A stretch of 64,000 nucleotides of DNA from Corallococcus soli (lineage in GTDB: Bacteria > Myxococcota > Myxococcia > Myxococcales > Myxococcaceae). The DNA lies in the NCBI RefSeq assembly GCF_014930455.1, contig NZ_JAAIYO010000003.1:558001-622000 (forward strand), given 5' to 3'. The position numbers and the translations under genes are program-made. Under the pieces are notes generated by a model. The model saw only the letters and a list, made by a program, of their open reading frames with translations. It searched no databases and had not been told where the DNA came from. This document shows, piece after piece, positions 33,139-42,826 of the stretch (positions are counted from its first letter, which is position 1; every line of letters begins with the position of its first letter).

Positions 33139-35433
33139 ATGGACACCGAGGCCCTCAAAAAGTCCCTCCTGAAGAAGTTCCAGGAGGTCACGGCCGACCG
33201 ACTCCAGAAGATCCAACTGGGAGTCATCGACCTGGAGAAGGAGACCGCGGATCAGGCCGCGGACGACGTCGCGCGCGAACTGCACACGATGAAGGGCGAG
33301 GCCCGCATGCTGGGCCTGGCCGCCATCGGTCAGCTCGCGCACGCCGCCGAGGACGTCCTGCGCGCCGAGCGCGAAGGCAAGACGGCCACCGAGACCGCCA
33401 CCGACGTCATGCTCCGCGCATGCGACGTGCTGTCGGACCTCATCGAGGATCTGGACGCGGCCCACACCGGCTCCACGGCCACCGAGGAGATGGTGAAGGC
33501 CCTGTCGGAGGTGTCCGGTCACCCGGTGCCCGCCCTGGGCCCGGTGCGCAAGCCCGCCGCCGCGCCCCCGCAGCCCCCGGCCGTCGCCGCGCCACCCAAG
33601 CCCGCCCAGGCCCCGCCCCCCGTGGCCGCGGCCCCGGCGGCCGTGGCCCCGCAGCGCGCCCCCGAAGCGCCCGTGGCGCCTCCGCCGCCCGCGCGGGAGG
33701 AGGAGGCCCCGAACACCGCGAAGGGCAACACCATCGCGGACCGCAGCATCCGCGTGAACGTGGAGGTGCTGGACTCGCTGGGCCTGCTCGCCGGCGACCT
33801 GCTGGTGGAGAGCGCCCGGGGCCGCCTGCGCAGCACGGAGACGGCGGCGCTCTTCGAGCGCTTCAGTCGCCTGGGGGATCGCTTCCTGCGCATGTCGGAG
33901 GAAGTGGACGTGCCGGACGCGATCCGCGCGGAGCTGGAGCGCGCGGAGGCCGACCTGCACATGCTGCGCGACGACGCGTTCCGCTTCGTGCGCCGCAACG
34001 GCGACGGCATCGAAACGCTGCACGGCAACCTGGCCCAGCTGGCGGACCACGTGGCCGAGGCGCGCCTGGTGCCGCTGGCCACCGTGTTCGACGCCTTCCC
34101 CCGCGCCGTCCGCGACATCGCGAGGACGCAGGAGAAGGACGTGGACCTGGTCATCGAGAACGCCGACATCGGCGTGGACCGGTCCATGCTGGCCGACGTG
34201 CGCGACGCGCTGGTGCACCTGCTGCGCAACGCGGTGGACCACGGCCTGGAGTCCCCGGACCTGCGCCAGCAGATGGGCAAGCCCGCCACGGGCCGCATCC
34301 GCATCCGGGTGCGCGTGGACGGCGACATGCTCCACATCGAGGTGGAGGACGACGGCCGGGGCATGGACACGGACCGGCTCAAGCAGGTGGCCGTCAACAA
34401 GCGCCTGCTGTCGGCGGTGCAGGCCGCCGCGCTGTCGGAGCGCGAGGCCATCGAGCTCATCTTCCGCCCCGGCTTCTCCACCCGCGAACAGGTCAGCGAA
34501 TTGTCCGGCCGCGGCGTGGGCATGGACGTGGTGAAGCGCAAGGTGGAGACGCTGGGCGGATCCGTGGGCGTCTCCAGCCGCCAGGGCCGGGGCACCACCA
34601 TCACGCTGCGCCTGCCGCAGTCGCTGGCCCTGATGAAGGTGCTGCTGGTGCGCCTGGGCGACGACGTCTACGGCATGCCCGCCGCGGACGTGGTGGCCGT
34701 CATGCGCATCAAGCCCGATGACCGCATGGAGGTGTTCGGCACGCTGGCGGTGCGGCACCGGGGCAAGCCCACGGCGCTCGTGGCGCTGGGGCCGCTGCTG
34801 GGACTCAACGGCGGCAACCGCTTCGACAAGCCTCCGGCCGTCGTCGTGCGCCACGGCGACGACTACGCCGCGCTGGTGGTGGACGGCTTCGTGGACGAGC
34901 GCGAGGTGGCGGTGAAGCCCTGCGGCGGCGAGTTCCTCAAGGGCGCCCCCTTCATCGCGGGCACGGCGGCGCTGGAGGACGGGCGCATCGCGGTGCTGCT
35001 GCATGTGCCGGACATCATGACCGAGGTGCGCCGCATGGCCCGCCCCGTCACCCAGGCGCCCGCCAGCCGACGGCTGCGGGTGCTGCTGGTGGACGACTCG
35101 CCCATCGCCCGGGCGACGGAGGGCGCGCTCGTCAAGGCGCTGGGCCACAACGTGGAGGAGGCACAGGACGGCGAGGAGGCGTACGCGAAGGTGCAGACGA
35201 ACACGTACGATCTCATCCTCACCGACGTGCAGATGCCCAAGCTGGACGGCTTCTCCCTCACGCGGCGGCTGAAGGCCACGCCGTCGGTGGCGCGCATCCC
35301 GGTCATCATCCTGTCGTCGCTCGCGTCGCCGGAGGACAAGCGGCGCGGCCTGGATGCGGGCGCGGATGCGTACCTGGTCAAGGGGGAGCTGGGCGTGGAG
35401 AGTCTGGCGCAGTCCATCGACAGGCTGACCTGA
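33139..35433 (+). CDS. frzE: FrzE, CheA-CheY hybrid kinase
   Basis: A 764-residue CheA homologue with its own receiver. Hpt domain 1-125 with phospho-acceptor His49 (ARELHTMKGEA), as in M. xanthus. A Pro/Ala linker spans about 135-200. Dimerisation and HATPase domains follow: HLLRNAVDHGLE is the N-box, VEDDGRGMD G1, SGRGVGMDVV G2, GRGTTITLRLPQ the ATP lid end. The CheW-like regulatory domain is about 490-625, and the receiver 633-764 with VDDS, Asp696 (LILTDVQMP) and Lys in AYLVKG. Counting from the C-terminus, Asp696 matches the M. xanthus acceptor. It phosphorylates FrzZ. Confidence 0.97.
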   Translation: MDTEALKKSLLKKFQEVTADRLQKIQLGVIDLEKETADQAADDVARELHTMKGEARMLGLAAIGQLAHAAEDVLRAEREGKTATETATDVMLRACDVLSDLIEDLDAAHTGSTATEEMVKALSEVSGHPVPALGPVRKPAAAPPQPPAVAAPPKPAQAPPPVAAAPAAVAPQRAPEAPVAPPPPAREEEAPNTAKGNTIADRSIRVNVEVLDSLGLLAGDLLVESARGRLRSTETAALFERFSRLGDRFLRMSEEVDVPDAIRAELERAEADLHMLRDDAFRFVRRNGDGIETLHGNLAQLADHVAEARLVPLATVFDAFPRAVRDIARTQEKDVDLVIENADIGVDRSMLADVRDALVHLLRNAVDHGLESPDLRQQMGKPATGRIRIRVRVDGDMLHIEVEDDGRGMDTDRLKQVAVNKRLLSAVQAAALSEREAIELIFRPGFSTREQVSELSGRGVGMDVVKRKVETLGGSVGVSSRQGRGTTITLRLPQSLALMKVLLVRLGDDVYGMPAADVVAVMRIKPDDRMEVFGTLAVRHRGKPTALVALGPLLGLNGGNRFDKPPAVVVRHGDDYAALVVDGFVDEREVAVKPCGGEFLKGAPFIAGTAALEDGRIAVLLHVPDIMTEVRRMARPVTQAPASRRLRVLLVDDSPIARATEGALVKALGHNVEEAQDGEEAYAKVQTNTYDLILTDVQMPKLDGFSLTRRLKATPSVARIPVIILSSLASPEDKRRGLDAGADAYLVKGELGVESLAQSIDRLT

Positions 35434-35443
35434 GGAGCCTCTG

Positions 35444-36463
35444 GTGGGCGGCGGCACGGCGGTGATGGGGATGGCGTTCCGGGTGCTCCTGGTGGGGCGG
35501 GGCCTGCGCTCGTTGGTGCGCGGCCTCTTCGACGGGGAGTCCCTGGTGGCCGTGGGCCCGCCCGAAGCGGACTTCGCGAACGCCGAGGACGTCGTCCGGC
35601 GCCACTTCCCGGACGTCGTCCTGATGGACCTGTCCTCGTCCCAGTCCCTGGGCGCCATCGAGCGCATCATGGCGGAGCGGCCGGTGCCCATCCTCGCGCT
35701 GCACCCGGGGGTGCTCACCGGACAGCAGGCGTTCCAGGCCCTGGCCCTGGGGGCGCTGGACGTGATGGACCGGCCCATGAGCCCCACCCAGGACTTCTGG
35801 GCCGCGGTGGGCCGCAAGCTGGTCATGCTGGCCCAGGTGAAGGGCGTGCGCTCGTCGCCTTCGGTGCGCAAGAAGCCCCAGGAGGGGCCGACGGCGCCGT
35901 TCCCCCTGGTGGCGCTGGCCGCGTCGCTGGGCGGCCCCAAGGCGGTGGCGCAGGTGCTGCGGATGATTCCGCGCGGTTTCTCGGCGCCCATCGCCTACTG
36001 TCAGCACATCAGCCAGGGCTTCACGGAGGGGCTGGCGCACTGGCTGTCCACGGAGACAGCGCTGCGCGTCGTCGAGGCGACGCATGATGCGGGGATGGAG
36101 CCGGGCACGGTGTACATCGCGCCATCGGGAGGGCATCTGCTGGTCAAGTCGGATGGCCGTCTGGAACTGGACTCGGGACCTGCCCTGCGGGGCTTCCGCC
36201 CATCGTGTGACATGCTGCTCACTTCGGCGGGGGAGGCTTTCGGTCGGCGCTGCATTGGCGTCATCCTGACGGGCATGGGCCGCGACGGCGCCAGGGGGCT
36301 GAAGGAGATTCGCGAGCGGGGCGGACGCACCATCGCGCAGGACGAGGCGTCGTGCGTCGTCTACGGCATGCCGCGCGAGGCGGTGCTGCTGGGCGCGGCG
36401 CAGAAGGTGCTGTCGCTGGAGCTCATCGGGCCAACGCTGGTGCAGTGGGTGGACGCGTGCTGA
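35444..36463 (+). CDS. frzG: FrzG, CheB-type methylesterase
   Basis: A 339-residue CheB homologue that removes methyl groups from FrzCD. The methylesterase domain (about 150-339) has the catalytic triad Ser161 (LAASLGGP), His188 (YCQHISQGF) and Asp281 (TGMGRDGA). The N-terminal 10-130 is a decayed receiver: it keeps Asp62 (VVLMDLSS), but the acidic pair is replaced by GR (VLLVGRG) and the Lys position reads Arg (VMDRP), so it should not be controlled by phosphorylation. The GTG start at 35444 has GAGGAG 6 bases upstream. The stop overlaps frzF. Confidence 0.94.
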   Translation: MGGGTAVMGMAFRVLLVGRGLRSLVRGLFDGESLVAVGPPEADFANAEDVVRRHFPDVVLMDLSSSQSLGAIERIMAERPVPILALHPGVLTGQQAFQALALGALDVMDRPMSPTQDFWAAVGRKLVMLAQVKGVRSSPSVRKKPQEGPTAPFPLVALAASLGGPKAVAQVLRMIPRGFSAPIAYCQHISQGFTEGLAHWLSTETALRVVEATHDAGMEPGTVYIAPSGGHLLVKSDGRLELDSGPALRGFRPSCDMLLTSAGEAFGRRCIGVILTGMGRDGARGLKEIRERGGRTIAQDEASCVVYGMPREAVLLGAAQKVLSLELIGPTLVQWVDAC

Positions 36464-38211
36464 GCGTGGGCAACAAGGTCCTCCAGCAGCTCGCCGCGCT
36501 CCTGCTGGAGCGCGCGGGGCTGAAGATCACCCTGGATGGCTACCACAGCCTGCGTCTGGCGCTGTCCACGCGCATGCCCGTGCTGGGGCTGAGCGACCCG
36601 GACAAGTACATGCAGCGGCTGATGAGCACCCACGGCGAGGAGGAGCTGCGGGCGCTGCTGCCGTTGGTGACGGTGGGGCACACGGAGTTCTTCCGCGACG
36701 CGAAGCAGTTCCGCGCGCTGGAGCACAGCGTGCTGCCGGAGCTGCTGGCGCGGGCGCGGCGCGAGATGCGCAAGGTGACCATCTGGTCCGCGGGCTGCGC
36801 CACGGGGGAAGAGCCCTACAGCCTGGCGCTGGTGATGGCGGAATTGGGGGCGCTCGCGGTGGAGGTGGACCTGTGGGCCACCGACCTGAACCTGGCCGCG
36901 GTGGAGGCCGCGCGGCAGGGGCGCTTCTCCAACCGGCGGGCGCTGGCCATGGGCCCGGAGCGCCTGTCGCGCTTCTTCAAGCCGGTGGAGGAGGGGTACG
37001 AGGCGTCGCCCGTGCTGCGCGAGTACATCCGCTTCGACGGACAGAACCTGGCCGCGCCGGTGTTCGACAAGGTGACGCCCGGGTCGTTGGATCTCATCCT
37101 GTGCCGCAACGTCATCATCTACTTCGACCTGCCCACCATCCGCGGGTTGATGGACCGCTTCCTCGCCGCGCTGCGCCCGGGTGGGCTCTTGTTCCTGGGG
37201 TACTCGGAGAGCCTGTTCAAGGTCTACGATCGCTTCGAGATGATCGAAGTGGACGGCGCGTTCGTGTACCGCCGGCCCCTGGGGGAGCATCCCCGGCCGC
37301 CGCCGCCCCGCGTGTCCAGCCCGTCGGATCCGCCGCTGCGCCCCGGCAGCCCGGAGTCCTTCGCGGTGGGCCTGCGCCAGCGGCTCCAGGCCACCGCGGA
37401 CACCGCCGCGAAGCTGCGTGCCTCCAGCGGCGCGGACACGCTCGCCTCCCGCGCGACGGAGCCCCCGCGCCGGCTCACCACGGAGCTGCCCGCCATGGGC
37501 AACCTGACCGGGCGGCGCACCGGCGAGTTCCCGGCCGTCCGGGCGGAGCCTCCGCGCACCGCGCCCGCTCCGTCGCGCGCCGTGGCGGATCGCCTCTCCG
37601 GCGCGTTCCCGGTGGTGCGCCTGGACTCCCCGTCGGCCCTCCCCTCGCCGGACGGCGCCCCCACGCGTCCGAGCGGCTCCTGGCCGCAGCTGCTGCCGCC
37701 CGCGGAGCGCCTCAACATGGCGGTGCGCAAGATGACGGCGGGGGACTTCCCCGGCGCCATCGCGGGCGTGGAGCGGCTGCTGGTGGACGAGCCCAGCGAC
37801 CTGGACGCGCTCCTGACGCTGGGCAACCTGTATTCGCTCACCGGCCGCAGCGCCAACGCGCGCGACACCTTCGCACAGGCGCTCCAGCGCGAGCCGCTCT
37901 GCGTGGAGGCGCGCATCTTCGGAGGCGTGGCGGCGATGCAGGCGGGGAGCCTGGCGGAGGCGCGCGCGGAGCTGGCCAAGGCGCTCTTCCTGGAGCCCAC
38001 GCTGGCCATCGGCCACTACCTGCTCGCGCAGGTGCAGGAGCGCACCCAGGACTTCGATGCGGCCCGGCGCAGCTACCGCAACGCCGTCGCGCAGCTCAAG
38101 CACCCGCAGCGCCCGCTGGCGGGGCACTACCCGGAGATGCTCGACTCTGCGGAGGCCATCTCCCGCGCGGCCCGCTATGCGCTGGCCGCGCGGGAGGAGC
38201 AGCCGGGCTGA
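36457..38211 (+). CDS. frzF: FrzF, CheR-type methyltransferase with TPRs
   Basis: A 584-residue protein. The CheR domain (about 1-275) methylates FrzCD glutamates using [33 protein letters not shown] (SAM loop), [12 protein letters not shown] and [13 protein letters not shown] Pro/Ser/Arg-rich linker spans about 275-425. TPR-like repeats follow at about 425-560 ([60 protein letters not shown]), which in M. xanthus restrict methylation activity. The start is GTG 36457, overlapping frzG by 7 bases; GTG 36466 is an alternative. Last gene of the operon. Confidence 0.94.
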   Translation: MLSVGNKVLQQLAALLLERAGLKITLDGYHSLRLALSTRMPVLGLSDPDKYMQRLMSTHGEEELRALLPLVTVGHTEFFRDAKQFRALEHSVLPELLARARREMRKVTIWSAGCATGEEPYSLALVMAELGALAVEVDLWATDLNLAAVEAARQGRFSNRRALAMGPERLSRFFKPVEEGYEASPVLREYIRFDGQNLAAPVFDKVTPGSLDLILCRNVIIYFDLPTIRGLMDRFLAALRPGGLLFLGYSESLFKVYDRFEMIEVDGAFVYRRPLGEHPRPPPPRVSSPSDPPLRPGSPESFAVGLRQRLQATADTAAKLRASSGADTLASRATEPPRRLTTELPAMGNLTGRRTGEFPAVRAEPPRTAPAPSRAVADRLSGAFPVVRLDSPSALPSPDGAPTRPSGSWPQLLPPAERLNMAVRKMTAGDFPGAIAGVERLLVDEPSDLDALLTLGNLYSLTGRSANARDTFAQALQREPLCVEARIFGGVAAMQAGSLAEARAELAKALFLEPTLAIGHYLLAQVQERTQDFDAARRSYRNAVAQLKHPQRPLAGHYPEMLDSAEAISRAARYALAAREEQPG

Positions 38212-38229
38212 GAGGCCCGGCCGCGGCGC

Positions 38230-38553
38230 TCAGTCCAGGTTGCCCTTGACCTGAGCCAGGCTCTTGGACGGATCCAGCACGGCGCCGAACTTCTTCTGCA
38301 GGTACGTCTTGGCCTGACCGCGCAGCAGCATGCCGGGGTCGGTGCCTTCGCCCGTCACCGTCTTGTCGGTGATGACGAAGCTGGCGTCCAGGTTGATGCC
38401 CATGACCTTGCCGGCGAGCTTCGCGCCCTCGTCGCCCGTCCAGTCGGACTTCACGCCGTACTTGGTGCCCCAGTAGCTGAGGAGCTGCTCCACGCGCTTC
38501 TTGACCTCGTCCTTGGGAAGGTTGTGGGGGACCTCGAATTTCAACATGCCCAT
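38230..38553 (-). CDS. Polyhydroxyalkanoic acid system family protein
   Basis: A 107-residue protein matching the small PHA-system family (TIGR02610/PHA_gran_rgn): KFEVPHNLPKDEVKKRVEQL, the central WTGDEGAKLAGKVMGI and a C-terminal LLRGQAKTYLQKKFGAVLD follow the family pattern and length. The name comes from proximity to PHA genes in other genomes; its molecular role is not established, and no PHA synthase is nearby here. The ATG at 38553 follows AGGAG; the longer frame to 38652 has no such site. Convergent with frzF. Confidence 0.78.
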   Translation of the reverse strand: MGMLKFEVPHNLPKDEVKKRVEQLLSYWGTKYGVKSDWTGDEGAKLAGKVMGINLDASFVITDKTVTGEGTDPGMLLRGQAKTYLQKKFGAVLDPSKSLAQVKGNLD

Positions 38554-38659
38554 GGCGGTGACTCCTGTTCGGAAGGTGGCTGGTCCAAGCGGTTTAGTGA
38601 CACCGGGCCAGAAAGGGAACCGCCGTGTTGTGTTTGCCGGCGGGATGTCCACCGCAGGC

Positions 38660-40132
38660 CTACCGGGCGGCCTTGCTCCGGGGGCGGCGCGGCTTCCCGG
38701 GGACCGGCTCAGGTTCCGGCGCCGGTTCGCCCCAGCGCGCCAGGTAGGGGCCCAGGTCGAACTTCTGCGCCGTGCGCGGCGAGCTCATGGGCCGCACCTT
38801 CCCAATCACCGCGCGCTCCTGGAAGGGCCGGTCGTGCAGGCCCAATATCCACATGAAGTTGGACACGCTCGCCGGGTCGCGGCCGTCCACCGCGTAGGTG
38901 TCATTGAGCCGGTGGATGCGGTCCAGGGCCTCCTGCGGCGTGGCGCTCCATTCGAGGATCTTCTTCCCCCAGAGCATGCGCAGGTAGTTGTGGATCCGGC
39001 CGCGCTCGCGCAGCTCCTTCTGGGACGCGTTCCAGAGCGCGTCCTGCGTGCGGCCCTGCTCCAGCTCCTCGTAGGAGTACAGGTGCGGGCGTGGGTCCTT
39101 CTCGTGGCGCGACAGCGTCTCGCGCGCCCAGGGGGGCAGGGAGGCCACGGTGAGCTGCCGGGGGCCGGGCGTGTGGAAGCAGTAGTTGAAGCCCAGCTCG
39201 CGGCGCACGAGCAGCTCCTCCAGGAACGACTGCACGGCCGGGTGGTCCTTGCCCTTCGCCGCGATGGTCGCCCGGGCCGCCTCGCCCGGGAAGAGGTTCC
39301 CCCAGTGCCAGTAGGGCGACAGGTTGGACTGCTGGCCCAGACCCGGATCATTGCGGCCCTCCTCGTAGCCATCCAGCCGCTCCTCCAGGAACGCGCGCAG
39401 GGCCTTGAGGCCCGCCTTGCGGCCCCCGCGCTCGTCCAGGGGCTTCACGGCGTGATCCACCGCGAACGTGTGCAGCGCGGCCCGGGCCTTCACCGCGTCC
39501 GCGACGGCGAAGTCCGGCTGGAGGTCCGCGCCCGGGGCCCGCACCTTGCGCCGGGGCAGGGTGCGCTCCAGGTACTCCGGCCACAGCTTGCGCAGCTTGG
39601 GGCGCAGCGCGTACGCGCCCACCTGGGGCGCGGGGATGCGCTGCATGGGCACCACGCAGGACGCGTCCACCGCGATGAGCGGCACCTGGAGCGCCTTCGC
39701 CGCGCCGCGCAGGTGGCCCGGGATGATGAACGTGGGGAACAGGTCCGACACGACGGCCGCCGCGCGCCGGCCCAGCTTCGCGAGCCGGGGCACGTGCTCC
39801 TTCGTCGTGCGCGGCAGCTCCAGCCAGTACGGCAGTCCGCGCGCCGCGCAGCCCTTCGCCATGTCCGCCATGCCCTCCAGCGCCCACGCGTGGAGCCGGT
39901 CCGACGCGTAGGGGTAGTCAGGGCGCAGGGCCTGATACACGACGACGGGCAGGCCCAGGTGGTTGCCCAGCGCGATGGCGACATCCAGCGCGTGGTTCTC
40001 CTCCCACCGGTGGTTCACCATGCACCAGTAGAGGACGAAGTCGCGCTGGCCGGAGGGGAAGGGGACTTCCTTCACGACCTGGATGCGCGCGGAGTCGACC
40101 GCGAGTTCGGACCACGAGATGCCTTCGGGCAT
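38660..40132 (-). CDS. phr: Class II CPD photolyase
   Basis: A 490-residue light-dependent DNA repair enzyme that splits cyclobutane pyrimidine dimers. The N-terminal Rossmann domain has the class II marker YWCMVNHRWEENHALDVAI; the FAD domain has QSNLSPYWHWGNLFPGEAA, LRMLWGKKILEWSATPQEAL and SNFMWILGLHDRPFQER, all class II signatures. The C-terminal tail (PEPEPVPGKPRRPRSKAAR) is an extra charged extension. Myxobacteria living on surfaces and making light-induced carotenoids would need it. It starts at ATG 40132, divergent from the next gene. Confidence 0.95.
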   Translation of the reverse strand: MPEGISWSELAVDSARIQVVKEVPFPSGQRDFVLYWCMVNHRWEENHALDVAIALGNHLGLPVVVYQALRPDYPYASDRLHAWALEGMADMAKGCAARGLPYWLELPRTTKEHVPRLAKLGRRAAAVVSDLFPTFIIPGHLRGAAKALQVPLIAVDASCVVPMQRIPAPQVGAYALRPKLRKLWPEYLERTLPRRKVRAPGADLQPDFAVADAVKARAALHTFAVDHAVKPLDERGGRKAGLKALRAFLEERLDGYEEGRNDPGLGQQSNLSPYWHWGNLFPGEAARATIAAKGKDHPAVQSFLEELLVRRELGFNYCFHTPGPRQLTVASLPPWARETLSRHEKDPRPHLYSYEELEQGRTQDALWNASQKELRERGRIHNYLRMLWGKKILEWSATPQEALDRIHRLNDTYAVDGRDPASVSNFMWILGLHDRPFQERAVIGKVRPMSSPRTAQKFDLGPYLARWGEPAPEPEPVPGKPRRPRSKAAR

Positions 40133-40230
40133 GGGCCGTGAAGATGCCGCATCCTCGCGTGCGTCGCGGTGGGAGTTTCACGGCGTTGTCCGGTGGACCT
40201 CACGTCCGCGCGAATGTTTCGGACGCGGCG

Positions 40231-40264
40231 GAAAACCAACACCCGCGCACGGGTTGTGGTTTTC
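40231..40264. promoter_or_regulatory. Long palindrome in the photolyase divergent region
   Basis: GAAAACCA pairs with TGGTTTTC (8 bp), then a 2-base internal mismatch, then ACCCG with CGGGT, and a 4-base loop. It lies 99 bases upstream of the photolyase start and 33 bases before the divergent gene's GTG. It could be an operator or a terminator with a T-run (TTTTC) for upstream transcription in the plus direction. Confidence 0.5.
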
Positions 40265-40296
40265 TGCCGGCCGGCCGGACCCAAGGAGCCCCCTGC

Positions 40297-41604
40297 GTGG
40301 CACACCGTCGAACCTGGAACCTCCCTGTCACCGTCCTCGCTGTCGCGCTGATGTTGCCGGGCCTCGCCCTGGCGCAGGCGGGCGGCACGTCGGTGTACCC
40401 GGCGCCCCAGCCGCCGCCCCCGCCCGCGCCGGGGATGTACGCGGCCCCGCCGCAGGAGACGCCTCCGTCCGGTGACGCGTATCCGCCGTCGCAGGCCGCC
40501 CCGTCGGACGGCTACGCGCAGCCGCAGTCCGCGCCTCCGTCCCAGTCCGCCCCGTCCAACGGGGGCTACGCGCAGCCGCAGTCCGCCTGGCCGGCGAACC
40601 CGGAGGACGCGAACCCTCCCCCGGACGACGCGCCGGTGCTCCCGCCGGAGCCGGACCGCCTGCGCACCGAGCCGCAGGCCCCGCTGACGGAGGGCCCTTC
40701 GGGCGTGCGCCAGGAGTCCACGTCGGACACCGCGAACGCGGCGTCCTACGTCCGTCCTCCGCCGGCGGACAACGGCGTGTGGCTGGATGGCCAGCGGCGC
40801 CGGGGCCCCTTCCTCTCCGGTCCTGGCAGCATGAAGTTCGTGGTGCACCACACGACGATGGGCGCGCTGGGCGGCTTCTTCACCCAGGCGTTCTCGAAGG
40901 ACTTCGGCTTCGACCGCAGCTCGCGCGAGGCGATGCTCGCGGGCACGCTCATCGGCGCGGGCCTGGGCTTCGGCGCGTCCGCGTGGTGGCAGTTCAACAA
41001 CTGGGTGGATGAGCCCATGGCGAACTTCAGCGTGGGCAACTCGCTGGTGGGCTCCATGTTCTTCGCGGGCTTCATGGACCTCATCACCCAGGATCCGGGC
41101 GTGCTGACGTGGTCCGCGTTCCTGGGCGCGGAGCTGGGCGCGTGGCTGACGGCGGGCATCGGCGGGGGACAGCTGCCCCTCAACGACGGCCTGCTGGTGG
41201 CCTCCGGCGCGGGCTGGGCGGCGGCGTACAGCGCGCTGCTGCTCGCCATCGTCCACTTCTCCGGCACGTCCATCTCCGGCAAGACGTGGAAGGACATGCT
41301 GCTCATCGCCCCGGGCGTGGGCGCGGGGGTGCTGGCGCTGGCGACCATGCGCTACAACCCGACGCCGTCTCAAATCCTGCGCGCGGACCTCTTCGGCGGC
41401 GGCGTGGGCGCGGCGGTGCTGCTCATCTCCGGGCTGGTGCTGGGCGGCTTCAACCAGTCCACTCCCTACGTGCTGTCCTTCCTGGGCTCCGCGGGCGCCA
41501 TCGCCACGGTGAGCCTGCTGTGGGAGGAGAGCGTGGACCGCTCCGCGACGGTGCGACGCGGGCATTCCTCCAAGGACCGGCCGTACAAGAACGTTTGGTG
41601 GTAG
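40297..41604 (+). CDS. Multi-pass membrane protein with a Pro/Gln/Ser-rich N-terminal region
   Basis: A 435-residue protein. GTG 40297 is chosen because AAGGAG lies 8 bases upstream and a signal peptide starts at once (WNLPVTVLAVALMLPGLALA, cleavage near LALA|QAGG). Residues about 28-155 are low complexity with repeated GYAQPQSA units. Residues about 175-420 contain several hydrophobic helices (GALGGFFTQAF, MLAGTLIGAGLGFGASAWW, GSMFFAGFMDLI, GVGAGVLALATM, AAVLLISGLVLGGF). Family unknown; it may be an inner-membrane protein with a periplasmic disordered arm. Expression may be linked to the palindrome upstream. Confidence 0.65.
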   Translation: MAHRRTWNLPVTVLAVALMLPGLALAQAGGTSVYPAPQPPPPPAPGMYAAPPQETPPSGDAYPPSQAAPSDGYAQPQSAPPSQSAPSNGGYAQPQSAWPANPEDANPPPDDAPVLPPEPDRLRTEPQAPLTEGPSGVRQESTSDTANAASYVRPPPADNGVWLDGQRRRGPFLSGPGSMKFVVHHTTMGALGGFFTQAFSKDFGFDRSSREAMLAGTLIGAGLGFGASAWWQFNNWVDEPMANFSVGNSLVGSMFFAGFMDLITQDPGVLTWSAFLGAELGAWLTAGIGGGQLPLNDGLLVASGAGWAAAYSALLLAIVHFSGTSISGKTWKDMLLIAPGVGAGVLALATMRYNPTPSQILRADLFGGGVGAAVLLISGLVLGGFNQSTPYVLSFLGSAGAIATVSLLWEESVDRSATVRRGHSSKDRPYKNVWW

Positions 41605-41673
41605 ACGGGCTGGAGGGCGGGCGGGCGGGCGTCATGGCACGGAGGGAAGGGCGGCATCACCTTCCCTCCATCT

Positions 41674-42819
41674 ATGGCGCGCGTCCTACCCTTCACGGCC
41701 CTCCTGGCTTCGCTGGATCGCTCCCTGGAGCCCGGCGACGGTTCTTCCCGCGGTAACGCGGCCCCGTGTCCGTCCCACGTGCGGCCCCTGCTGGAGGCGG
41801 CCAACCCCAGCGCGGAGCTGCGCCGCATGCGGGACGCGGGCACGCTGCTGAAGGACACCCGCCCCGCGCTCTATGTCGTGGAGCTGCACGGGCCCGCGGG
41901 CAAGTTCTCCGGACCGCCGCTGCGCTACCTGTTATGCGCGCTGACGCCGGACGCGGTGCCGCCGCTGGAGCATGACCCGTACCGTCCGCGCGCCTGGGAG
42001 GTGGAGCCCGCCGTCACGCTGGTGGCGGATGACCACGGCGCCCTGCGCGCCCTGCTGGCCGAGGCCGCCGAGCGCGGCATCTCCGTCTGGAAGGGCGAAT
42101 ACGACGGCGCGCCGGTGACGCTGCTGCGCATTGAACCGTCGCCGGTGTCCAAGCGCCTGCAGGCGGTGCTGGACGAAGCGCCCATGCGGCCCCTGGCGGC
42201 CCTGAGCGAGCAGCGTCAGACGCTGGCGGCGGTGGTGCCCCTGTCCGAGCCGGGCCTGGAGCTGTGCCCCATCCACCGGGCCCTCAAGGGCGTGACGACG
42301 TTCCAGGAGGACACCTTCCTCACGCTGGTGGCGGCCTATGCGCGCGTAACGGACCTGGACGCGCCCCTCACCACCGCGCAGGGCATGGCGACGGCGCGCG
42401 AGCGGCTGGCGACGCTGGTGCCCGGTCAGCACGCGGTGCTGCTGGTGCTGCCGGGAGGGCGGGGGAAGATCCTCCGCTTCCGGCAGGGGCTGGACCTGGC
42501 GCACCTGAAGGGCGCGCCGCGCAGCCCCACGCTGCGGAGCCTGGACCTGGCGCTGCTCAACGCGCTGGTGCTGCGCACGGTGCTGGGCATCCAGGAGCCG
42601 GAGGCCTCCGGGCATCCCCAGGTGTACCCGGTGCACGGCCTGGAGGCGCTGGTGCAGGGCGTGGAGTCCGGCATGTTCCAGGCGGGCTTCGCGCTCAACC
42701 CGCCGCCCGTGTGGGAGGTGCGCGCGGTGATGGAGGCCCAGGCCACGCTGCCGCCGCGCACCCTGCGCGTGGAGCCGCGCGTGCCCGCGGGCCTGCTCTT
42801 CCTGGATCCGGAAGCCTGA
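41674..42819 (+). CDS. DUF1015-like protein
   Basis: A 381-residue cytosolic protein. The C-terminal half follows DUF1015: CPIHRALKGVTTFQEDTFLT, DLALLNALVLRTVLGIQE and, near the end, LPPRTLRVEPRVPAGLLF in place of the usual MPPKSTYFYPKxPSGLVF. The N-terminal half is divergent from the family. DUF1015 proteins are suggested to be kinase-like, but activity is not settled, and the substitution of the conserved Lys/Ser/Tyr in the C-terminal motif may mean altered function. It lies 7 bases before the methyltransferase gene, so they form an operon. Confidence 0.7.
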   Translation: MARVLPFTALLASLDRSLEPGDGSSRGNAAPCPSHVRPLLEAANPSAELRRMRDAGTLLKDTRPALYVVELHGPAGKFSGPPLRYLLCALTPDAVPPLEHDPYRPRAWEVEPAVTLVADDHGALRALLAEAAERGISVWKGEYDGAPVTLLRIEPSPVSKRLQAVLDEAPMRPLAALSEQRQTLAAVVPLSEPGLELCPIHRALKGVTTFQEDTFLTLVAAYARVTDLDAPLTTAQGMATARERLATLVPGQHAVLLVLPGGRGKILRFRQGLDLAHLKGAPRSPTLRSLDLALLNALVLRTVLGIQEPEASGHPQVYPVHGLEALVQGVESGMFQAGFALNPPPVWEVRAVMEAQATLPPRTLRVEPRVPAGLLFLDPEA

Positions 42820-42826
42820 CGCTCCC

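Noticed and set aside
33052-35991. A 979-codon minus-strand open frame antisense to frzE and frzG
   Set aside because: Shadow of frzE; no domain in its His/Arg-rich translation.
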